This document shows positions 17,691-24,815 of a stretch of DNA of 64,000 nucleotides, one piece after another (position 1 is the first letter of the stretch; each line of letters begins with the position of its first letter). Under the pieces are notes generated by a model that was not told the DNA's origin, ran no database searches, and saw only the letters and a list, made by a program, of their open reading frames with translations. The position numbers and the translations under genes were made by a program. Source of the stretch: Bacteroidota bacterium (GTDB lineage Bacteria; Bacteroidota; Bacteroidia; B-17B0; Aurantibacillaceae); contig JAFDXR010000003.1 of the NCBI GenBank assembly GCA_018267825.1, forward strand, positions 204,952-268,951, read 5' to 3'.

Positions 17691-18191
17691 TTAAGGGATA
17701 ACGCGCCTGCCGACAATGATCAGCCCGCGTTCTGCATCCTTCATATCGGCAATCCGCGGAAGATGTGCCCATTTTTCAAAACCCATTTTATAAAAGAGTT
17801 GGAGGCTCGGTTCATTATGATCGAAAATAAAGCCGAGTAATGTCTTTACCTGAAGTTCATAACAGGCTTCAAATGCCTTTTCCAGGCAGGCTTTTCCAAC
17901 GCCCTTTCCGCGACAGTTCTCTTCGAGATAAATGCTTACCTCTACGGTTCCATCATAGGCCGGCCGACCATAAAAGGAATTAAAACTCATCCAGCCCGCA
18001 TAAAGTCCATCGTATTCTACAATCCAGAGTGGCCGGCGGTGCGGAGTATGTGCGTCAAACCAGGCTTGCTTGTCGGCAACAGTCACGGGGCTCAAATCTG
18101 CAGTAACCAGCCTGGACGCAATGGTTGAGTTATACGTATCAACTATTCTTGTAAGATCCGTAGTATGTGCGTGATGAAATTGAACAGGCAT
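17691..18191 (-). CDS. GNAT-family N-acetyltransferase (phosphinothricin-acetyltransferase-like)
   Basis: Cytoplasmic acetyl-CoA-dependent N-acetyltransferase of 166 residues. The family pattern is clear: an N-terminal strand-helix (HAHTTDLTRIVDTYNSTIAS), the Pat-like PLWIVEYDGLYAGWMSF and RPAYDGTVEVSIYL, and the acetyl-CoA loop CRGKGVGKACLE. The C-terminus FYKMGFEKWAHLP is also typical. Relatives act on phosphinothricin, methionine sulfone or similar amines, but the natural substrate cannot be told from sequence. It ends 4 bp from the convergent acyltransferase. TAAATTTG on the minus strand at 18196-18203 resembles a -7 element, but it would make the mRNA nearly leaderless. Confidence 0.88.
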   Translation of the reverse strand: MPVQFHHAHTTDLTRIVDTYNSTIASRLVTADLSPVTVADKQAWFDAHTPHRRPLWIVEYDGLYAGWMSFNSFYGRPAYDGTVEVSIYLEENCRGKGVGKACLEKAFEACYELQVKTLLGFIFDHNEPSLQLFYKMGFEKWAHLPRIADMKDAERGLIIVGRRVIP

Positions 18192-18270
18192 GAACCAAAT
18201 TTAAATAATTTTCCGGATTGTGGTATAAAATGAGATACTTCTGTTTGCCATTGTGGGATACGACTGCTCA

Positions 18271-18555
18271 TCATTGCGAGTGTTCCTTTACGAAGCAATC
18301 TCAACCATGAATTATGGAGGCATTAAAACCGAGATTCCTTCGCTATGTTCGGAATGACGTACTATCCGTCATTGCGAGTGTTCCTTTACGAAGCAATCTC
18401 ACTAACGGATTATGCGGAACTGCAGAATTGAGATTCCTTCGCTGGGCTCGGAATGACGGGCAATACGGCATCGCGAGTGTTCAGTTACGCCGCGATCTCA
18501 ATTCGTGATATAGAATCACTGGCGCAGAAACTCCACCGCTCTAAAAGCAATGACA
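18271..18555. repeat. Palindromic repeat array A (99-bp period)
   Basis: Two full ~92-bp units (about 18271-18359 and 18367-18458) are followed by a diverged terminal unit beginning at 18466. Each unit runs from CATTGCGAGTGTTCC through CGAAGCAATCTC, a variable ~30-bp middle, GAGATTCCTTCG, to CGGAATGACG. The ends CGTCATT/AATGACG and the inner arms CGAAGCAATCTC/GAGATTCCTTCG are complementary, so each unit can fold as a long imperfect hairpin. A constant 7-bp spacer separates units (TACTATC, then GGCAATA before the terminal unit). The region 18192-18270 holds nothing else I can identify. Confidence 0.88.
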
Positions 18556-18563
18556 GATCTCAT

Positions 18564-18866
18564 TTAATCTTCATATCCAATACTATAAGATAAATCCTCC
18601 CATTTGGGGTTCATTGTATTGATCAGGGCTTCTTTCTTTTTTCTGCTTCCAGCCTTAATCTGCTTCTCACGTGCGATAGCGTCTTCTATATGCGTGAAAA
18701 TTTCATAATACACAAGTTTTGTTACATTGTATCTATTTGAAAAACTGTACTTGTATTTACCCGTTTTATGCTCATGCATTCTTCTAAGCAGGTTCGATGT
18801 GACCCCGGTATACAAAGTTGTGTTATTCTGATTGGCCAGAATATATATAGCTCCTCCTTTTTTCAT
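18564..18866 (-). CDS. Single-domain GIY-YIG nuclease family protein
   Basis: A 100-residue protein consisting of one GIY-YIG domain. Visible motifs are AIY (residues 6-8), YTG (19-21), the Arg-containing helix SNLLRRMHEHK (24-34), and the helix AIAREKQIKAGSR with the likely catalytic Glu67, ending in the family tail MNPKWEDLS. The first Gly of GIY is Ala here. Small proteins of this kind are widespread and mostly uncharacterised; UvrC- and Slx1-type domains cut DNA with one metal ion. The gene lies alone between two arrays of the same palindromic repeat, with its stop 9 bp from array A and its start 65 bp from array B. A link between the nuclease and the repeat is inference. Confidence 0.88.
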   Translation of the reverse strand: MKKGGAIYILANQNNTTLYTGVTSNLLRRMHEHKTGKYKYSFSNRYNVTKLVYYEIFTHIEDAIAREKQIKAGSRKKKEALINTMNPKWEDLSYSIGYED

Positions 18867-18930
18867 TCTATTTGAATTAAGGGGAGTTACGCTAAGATAA
18901 GCAAAACCAAGTTACTATTTCCGGGTTCTT

Positions 18931-19320
18931 CGGAGGGGAATGACGGGCAATTCGTCATTGCAAGTCTTCCTTTACGAAGCAATCTCATTGACGGATTATG
19001 GGAACAGCAGAACTGAGATTCCTTCGCTATGCTCGGAATGACGTACTATCCGTTATTGCGAGTGTTCCTTTACGAAGCAATCTCAATCACAGATTACGGG
19101 GAACAGTAGAACTGAGATTCCTTTGCCAGGCTCGGAATGACGTGCTATCCGTTATTGCGAGTGTTCCTTTACGAAGCAATCTCAATCACAGATTATGGGG
19201 AACAGTAGAACTGAGATTCCTTTGCCAGGCTCGGAATGACGGGCAATACGGCATCGCGAGGTCCGGTTATGACGCGAACTCAACACATGATATAGAGATG
19301 CTTGCAAAGAGGTTTCGTCG
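18931..19320. repeat. Palindromic repeat array B (99-bp period)
   Basis: A truncated right end (about 18931-18945) is followed by three full units at 18953-19043, 19051-19142 and 19150-19241, then a diverged terminal unit from 19249. Spacers are 7 bp throughout (GGCAATT, TACTATC, TGCTATC, GGCAATA). The order and orientation match array A, including the same GGCAATA spacer before the terminal unit, whose middle (TGATATAGA) is shared by both arrays. In units 5 and 6 the arm changes CGTTATT and CCTTTG keep pairing through G-U wobbles. The period is a multiple of three, which explains long spurious reading frames across it. Confidence 0.88.
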
Positions 19321-19329
19321 CTTGTGGAA

Positions 19330-20529
19330 CTAATAGAGCATGTTATTATAGGGATAGCGCTTCACGTGTATTTCCTTGACTTTGTTATACACGATCTCTT
19401 TGAACTCATCAATGTTAATCTTCTTTTGTGCGCTGATAAAGATGCAATCCTGGTGCAGGTCTTTCATCCAGGTATTCTTCACCATTTCCAGCGACATATT
19501 TTCTTTTGTCATTGGCGTGAGGTCATCCTCTTCTTTAGGCACATACTTATAAGCATCGATTTTATTAAACACCAGTATGGTCGGGATCTCCGATGCCTTA
19601 ATATCGTGCAGTGTCTGACGTACCACTTCCAGCTGATCTTCAAAGTTCGGATGCGATATATCTACTACATGCAACAACAAGTCTGCTTCGCGAACCTCAT
19701 CAAGTGTAGATTTAAAACTCTCAACGAGTTGTGTCGGAAGTTTGCGGATAAAACCAACGGTATCGCTCAATAGGAAAAACAAATTACCAATAGTCACTTT
19801 CCGAACCGTTGTATCAAGTGTTGCAAAGAGTTTATTTTCGGCGAACACTTCACTTTTACTGATCAGGTTCATGATGGTTGATTTCCCCACATTCGTATAG
19901 CCAACCAGGGCCACACGCACCATCTCACCACGGTTCTTGCGTTGCGTGGCCATTTGCTTATCAATTTCTTTCAGGCGTTCTTTCAGTGCGGCTATTTTAT
20001 CGCGCACAATACGCCTGTCAGTCTCAATCTCTTTTTCACCGGCCCCGCCGCGGGTTCCGGTGCCACCGCGCTGCCGTTCAAGGTGGGTCCACATACCCGT
20101 GAGGCGTGGGAGTAAATATTGTAATTGCGCCAGCTGCACCTGTGTTTTGGCATGAGCCGTTTGTGCGCGCTGCGAAAATATTTCAAGAATCAGTGTGGTA
20201 CGGTCCAGAATTTTTTTGCCGATTTCTTTCTCAAGATTCCGTTGCTGGGATGGCGATAGTTCATCATCAAAAATGACAATATCAATCGGGTGCTCTTTGA
20301 TATAGGCTTTCACATCCTGCAGTTTACCTTTACCGATAAATGTGGCCTTATCGGGCTTTTCCAGTTTCTGGGTAAATACACGTTGTGTGATACAGCCATG
20401 TGTTTCGGCCAGGAAAGCGAGTTCTTCGAGGTATTCTTTAGCCAGGGCCTCATCCTGCTTTTTATTGATAACGCCGATAAGCACCGTGTTTGGTGCCTGC
20501 CGTGCAGTTGAGACTGGTTCTGGTTTCAT
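19330..20529 (-). CDS. hflX: Ribosome-associated GTPase HflX
   Basis: GTPase that binds the large ribosomal subunit and splits stalled or stress-damaged ribosomes in characterised species. The N-terminal HflX domain (about residues 15-110, with FIGKGKL at 64-70) is followed by the family signature GGTGTRGGAGEKEIETDRR (156-174), a coiled segment, and the G domain with G1 GYTNVGKST (210-218), a DTVGFIRKLP switch II and NKID. The length is 399 residues. Its stop lies 10 bp from repeat array B. TATTTTTG on the minus strand at 20552-20559 is a possible -7 element. Confidence 0.96.
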   Translation of the reverse strand: MKPEPVSTARQAPNTVLIGVINKKQDEALAKEYLEELAFLAETHGCITQRVFTQKLEKPDKATFIGKGKLQDVKAYIKEHPIDIVIFDDELSPSQQRNLEKEIGKKILDRTTLILEIFSQRAQTAHAKTQVQLAQLQYLLPRLTGMWTHLERQRGGTGTRGGAGEKEIETDRRIVRDKIAALKERLKEIDKQMATQRKNRGEMVRVALVGYTNVGKSTIMNLISKSEVFAENKLFATLDTTVRKVTIGNLFFLLSDTVGFIRKLPTQLVESFKSTLDEVREADLLLHVVDISHPNFEDQLEVVRQTLHDIKASEIPTILVFNKIDAYKYVPKEEDDLTPMTKENMSLEMVKNTWMKDLHQDCIFISAQKKINIDEFKEIVYNKVKEIHVKRYPYNNMLY

Positions 20530-20601
20530 AAGGTGCGATAAAAAAACGGAACAAAAATACAGATTTTATGCTTCCGATCCGATATTTCGTGAAGTGTGCT
20601 T

Positions 20602-22908
20602 TTAACGCACAAGGGTTACGTGACCTACATACGTTTTGGGCAGACTCCGGGTTGGTCCATGCACAGGTGTACAATTGATCTTGTATACATACACCCCTTT
20701 TTCGCAAGGTGTCCCGCCATATTTCCCGTCCCAGCCCTTTGTAGCGTCGTTGGTTTCATATATTTTTTGTCCCCAGCGGTTGAAGATCATCATGTGGAAA
20801 TCATAGAAATCAATACCTGACACCATGAACACATCGTTGATCCCATCGGCCTGTCCGGGTGTGAAAGCATTCGGAATGTAGATCGTTGAAATATCATTGA
20901 TCTTCACCGGTAACTTCAAACTATCATAACATCCATAAACATTCGATACAATAAGGTTTACCTGGAAAATTCCTGTGTCCTGGTAAAAATGCGAAGGGTT
21001 ATCGACATACCCTAACGTGTGTCCATCCCCGAAATCCCAGTTAACAGTGGCTCCTGCATTGGTAGATGTATTCACGAAATCAACTTCCGGCTCCAGGATA
21101 TTACTATCGAACGGTGGATTATAATAAAAAGCTGCATGAGGCACAGGGTAAGCTGTGATGTAAGCGTTTTTAGTGATAGAGTTCACACATCCACTATCGG
21201 AGGTGGCCTGCAGGCTTACATTAAAACTACCTGCATAGGTATATGTGAGGGCAGGTGACTGCAAGGTGGATGTAGTCCCATTACCCAGGTTCCACAACCA
21301 GCTGGTTACAGGAGGAGAAGCTGCCGTGAGGTTTGTAAACTTAACATCGAGTCTTACACAGCCACTTGTATTGTCGGCACTGAAATCAACATTCGGCAGT
21401 GCATTTACATTTATTTTTGCGGTATCTGCTTTTGGCGGACAGTTATTCTTGTCCGTCATACTCAGCCAATAGGTGGTTGGCGCCGAAGGGTGATAAGATG
21501 CTACCGTCGAATTTGTGGTTACACCGGCTGTAAACGTTCCTGTACTCGAAATTAAAGTATAAGGTTTTGTACCTCCCGAAAAGTTGGCTGTAAGTACCAG
21601 CGGATCGCCGTTACAAATAGAATAGTCGTTGGCTGTGAGGCTCATGGCAAAAGCTGCAGGTTCATCTACACGCACATTCAGCAGCGTGTCTTTACATCCC
21701 ATCACATCTTCTGCAATAATGGTATAGGTACCGGCCGTCAATGTATTTCGGATTGTATCGGGGCTACTCGCACCATTCCAGTAATATGTATTGATACCAT
21801 AACCCTGATTGGTGGTAAACTGGATCAGACCATTGCTTTGTCCGTTACATACAACACTATCAACATTCAGTAATTGCATTTGCAGATTCTTGTACTCTCC
21901 CAGCGTAAATGGTCCATAACTGGTCCCTGATGGAAATGTGAATTCGTTAGCTACCGTATTTTCCGCACCCGCCTGATGTGTCCAGCCACCGCTATAATAC
22001 CAGCCATCGAGCATGGGTTCCTGAATTGTATTGGTGCTTCCGGCTGTGGGATCCCATTCAGGGTCCTGATAAGTCATTTTCTTGGTTGTTACGGGATTGC
22101 TTGCATAGTTCCCTGCATTTACAACCCAGAATCTGTCGAGCATACGGGCGGCATGTTCTGTCTGGCAATTATTATTCAGATCGGCCACGCCGGTTGGCAG
22201 CGGGCGGTTATTCACCGCAGGCGATGTCACCGTTGGATACGTGCAGGCACTTATATAGCCCGTACCGGCCTGGACACCTGACGTTGTTACATTATTGGTA
22301 AAAGGAATATATGCCGCTGCAGCTGTTCCGAACGGATATATATATGTTCCTGTATTATTGCCGATATTCCATTGTATGGTACCGTAGCCGGGAACGGGCG
22401 CTGTTTCACTGATGATGTAACCTGTGGATCTCGTAATAGCGCCCGGAACAGGATTGGTTACAAATAGTGTGTTGCTATTCAGATCCATCGGCAGAGAACC
22501 CAGTGATAATACACCTGTGTTTCCACCGACATACGTATTTACCATCAGGGTTTTTACGCCGCTGCCAAGAAGATTCATGTTATTGAATGTGCTTGGTTGT
22601 GTGCCTTTTATATTCTGATTTGCTCCCAGTAATTCAACAAGTCCTGTTGATGCATTCAATGCGCCGGATGTTGAATTATTAGTCCAGTCGCCGCTCAGAT
22701 CGATGGTACCCGAATTATTGATGAGCCCGATATTTGCACCATTGTTGGTATTGATCACTTCGCCCTGCACATAAATCAATGCGCCAGGCTGAACCGTAAC
22801 ACCACTGCCATTGTTGTAAAACTCGTTTTGCGCAAATGTAACAACAGGCCATGCCAGGCCGGCCATGATGGCCAACCCTTTAAGAACATATTTTCGTTGC
22901 TTGTTCAT
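20602..22908 (-). CDS. Secreted PKD/SprB-repeat protein with gliding-motility/T9SS C-terminal domain
   Basis: Large surface or secreted protein, 768 residues from the ATG at 22908, which directly precedes a signal peptide (MNKQRKYVLKGLAIMAG to VVTFAQ). An upstream in-frame start would put 13 non-hydrophobic residues before it. The middle contains a SprB-type repeat (VDSVVCNGQSNGLIQF to DVMGCKDTL), and two PKD-like beta-sandwiches follow (DFSADNTSGCVRLDVKFTN and VNWDFGDGHTLGY). The C-terminal ~85 residues (IPNAFTPGQADGINDVF, FNRWGQKIYE, WDGKYGG, GVYVYKI) match the CHU_C/gliding-motility-associated module that directs type IX secretion. Its role, adhesion or motility, is inferred from the family. 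Confidence 0.92.
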   Translation of the reverse strand: MNKQRKYVLKGLAIMAGLAWPVVTFAQNEFYNNGSGVTVQPGALIYVQGEVINTNNGANIGLINNSGTIDLSGDWTNNSTSGALNASTGLVELLGANQNIKGTQPSTFNNMNLLGSGVKTLMVNTYVGGNTGVLSLGSLPMDLNSNTLFVTNPVPGAITRSTGYIISETAPVPGYGTIQWNIGNNTGTYIYPFGTAAAAYIPFTNNVTTSGVQAGTGYISACTYPTVTSPAVNNRPLPTGVADLNNNCQTEHAARMLDRFWVVNAGNYASNPVTTKKMTYQDPEWDPTAGSTNTIQEPMLDGWYYSGGWTHQAGAENTVANEFTFPSGTSYGPFTLGEYKNLQMQLLNVDSVVCNGQSNGLIQFTTNQGYGINTYYWNGASSPDTIRNTLTAGTYTIIAEDVMGCKDTLLNVRVDEPAAFAMSLTANDYSICNGDPLVLTANFSGGTKPYTLISSTGTFTAGVTTNSTVASYHPSAPTTYWLSMTDKNNCPPKADTAKINVNALPNVDFSADNTSGCVRLDVKFTNLTAASPPVTSWLWNLGNGTTSTLQSPALTYTYAGSFNVSLQATSDSGCVNSITKNAYITAYPVPHAAFYYNPPFDSNILEPEVDFVNTSTNAGATVNWDFGDGHTLGYVDNPSHFYQDTGIFQVNLIVSNVYGCYDSLKLPVKINDISTIYIPNAFTPGQADGINDVFMVSGIDFYDFHMMIFNRWGQKIYETNDATKGWDGKYGGTPCEKGVYVYKINCTPVHGPTRSLPKTYVGHVTLVR

Positions 22909-22925
22909 GACGTTTCCTGTTTTAT

Positions 22926-24800
22926 TTATTTGACACGCATAATCCAAATCACACTCATGTTGGTTGGACGGGTTTCAGTGCCTCCGGTTGTTGATGTTGT
23001 AAATGTATGACTATGGCTACCATCTGTACTGATGGCATGTGTGTGATCCAGCTGATCGATGGTGGTCAGGAAATTTCCAACGGTAGCCAAACCGTTCCAT
23101 GGCAGACCGCCCGGTGCCGGTGTATTACCCAGGGCGCCGGTGTTTGCTGCATTCATCTGATTCTGGCTGAAATTATCATCCCATGGTACCACACGTCCAT
23201 TGGTTGAGTTCACACTACCCGTGCTCCCGGTGTGATTATGGGCCCCGTCTGTGCTGGTAGTACCCGTGTGGTTGTGTGAACCGATCGCATCTGTCTGCAT
23301 AGTTCCACTGGTAACATCACCACGCAGAAATTTTTGTGTATTATTCAGATCAGGAATAGTCTGTCCATTGTACGGCGATTCAGGATCTGCCAGTACCTGT
23401 CCGTTACATTCTACCCAACCCCATGGTAATGTTGGTGTAGCAGCCATGTTCTTATGAAATGCTTCGATCGTTCCGATAGGATCGCCACCAACTTCCTGCC
23501 AGCGGGTTCCATTGAAACTCATCAGGATATTGGCTGTTACGTCGTATACCATCAGTCCAACAGCCGGTGCGACAATAGCCTGGCGCTGTGCCGTAGTCAT
23601 GCTTGGAAACATAACACCCTTGGTTGTTGAAACGATCTGTAAAAGTGCCGAAGCCTGCGGGGCATTGGTTCCAATACCTACCTGTCCGTTTCCTAATGCG
23701 GAGAGGATACTTGGTCCGGCAGTACCCTGAGCACCTGAAGATACATCGAATGCCACATTCGAAGCATTGGTACCGGCTACTTTCACAGCAAGACCATCTG
23801 CGCCGGGTGTTGTACCTGCGTTGTAAAGCAAGCCTGCATAACCTGTATTATTTAATGTCCAGGCAATAGACGATTGTGCGCCCACATTCCATCCCTGGCC
23901 GTCGGAGCCAATGATATTTGAGCCTGTGTTTGCAAAAATGCCGTTGCTGAATAAGCGCATGTGTTCCACGCCATTGGTTTTAAAAACCAGGTCCTGTGCA
24001 TCTGTTGTACCCAGGAAATTAACAGCGCTGTTTGTTCCTGCATTTCCATTGGTAAGCCATGCATCGGCAGATGAAGGCACCAGGATCACATCCCCGTTCA
24101 CATCCACCGATAATGATTTACCGTTGCTGGTTACAGTATTGGATGCAGAGGTCAGGTTAGTGAAACGAAGGCCGGATAAATTCGCCGCTGAAGATGTGAT
24201 TTCCACCCGGTTGTTCGGCGTTGTATTTCCAATACCCACATTTCCGATAGAGTTGATATACATGTGTGAAGCCGGAACACTTCCGCCTGAAAAAATCAGT
24301 GCAGAAACACCCGCAGTACCATCCGTATAAACACGTCCTTTTTCCAGACCGCTCGCTTCCATAAAAATAAGGTCGCCCGCATCGGTGGTCGACGACTTAA
24401 TGGAGATACCATCGCCGCCATCTGCAATAACCTGGAATTTGGTGCTTGGTGCCGGTGTACCGATTCCAAACTGACCGGTGCTGATCAGGCGCATCCATTC
24501 GGTATTATTTGTTTTAAAGATGATGGGTTGCGCATTTGTTGTACCTAAAAAATTAGCCGGTGTAATATTCGAATTACCATTAATTTCCCAGTTAAGTGTA
24601 GAAGGCACAACGAGGCTGTCGTATATACGGCCATTTGGCGCGGCAAATAAGCTGCGCACTCCGGGACCTATGAGGGTATCGCTTCGGATACAACCCGCCA
24701 CGTGTAATTTAGACAATGGATTATTTGTTCCAATACCAACATTTTGTGCAAAAGCTTTTGCAAAGCTCAATACAAGTGCCAACCATACAATCTTTTTCAT
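22926..24800 (-). CDS. Exported tail-fibre-like protein with tail-collar-type C-terminus
   Basis: A 624-residue protein with a signal peptide (MKKIVWLALVLSFAKAFA; ATG at 24800, with a GTG two codons earlier). The body has repeats of the pattern GN(a/s)..NFLGTT(N/D)AQ..(I/V)FKTN.xE..R, typical of Bacteroidota fibre-like surface proteins. From about residue 455 (IGTIEAFHKNMAATPTLP) it changes to a phage tail-collar-like module with GWVECNGQ, TIPDLNNTQKFLRGD and several His/Thr-rich HNHTG/HSHT motifs. The motifs resemble His clusters that bind metal in phage fibre tips. The first ~100 residues are nearly identical to those of the next gene upstream in the operon, whose C-terminus is unrelated. 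Confidence 0.8.
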   Translation of the reverse strand: MKKIVWLALVLSFAKAFAQNVGIGTNNPLSKLHVAGCIRSDTLIGPGVRSLFAAPNGRIYDSLVVPSTLNWEINGNSNITPANFLGTTNAQPIIFKTNNTEWMRLISTGQFGIGTPAPSTKFQVIADGGDGISIKSSTTDAGDLIFMEASGLEKGRVYTDGTAGVSALIFSGGSVPASHMYINSIGNVGIGNTTPNNRVEITSSAANLSGLRFTNLTSASNTVTSNGKSLSVDVNGDVILVPSSADAWLTNGNAGTNSAVNFLGTTDAQDLVFKTNGVEHMRLFSNGIFANTGSNIIGSDGQGWNVGAQSSIAWTLNNTGYAGLLYNAGTTPGADGLAVKVAGTNASNVAFDVSSGAQGTAGPSILSALGNGQVGIGTNAPQASALLQIVSTTKGVMFPSMTTAQRQAIVAPAVGLMVYDVTANILMSFNGTRWQEVGGDPIGTIEAFHKNMAATPTLPWGWVECNGQVLADPESPYNGQTIPDLNNTQKFLRGDVTSGTMQTDAIGSHNHTGTTSTDGAHNHTGSTGSVNSTNGRVVPWDDNFSQNQMNAANTGALGNTPAPGGLPWNGLATVGNFLTTIDQLDHTHAISTDGSHSHTFTTSTTGGTETRPTNMSVIWIMRVK

Positions 24801-24815
24801 ACTCACCGCGTTTAA

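Noticed and set aside
18271-19320. A CRISPR array
   Set aside because: Units are about 92 bp with only 7-bp spacers of near-constant sequence, and no cas genes are present; the structure is that of tandem palindromic elements.
18314-19333. Plus-strand reading frames of 64 and 111 codons in the repeat arrays
   Set aside because: The 99-bp period is a multiple of three, so the frame stays open across repeats; the products are repeats of the same text and not a protein family.
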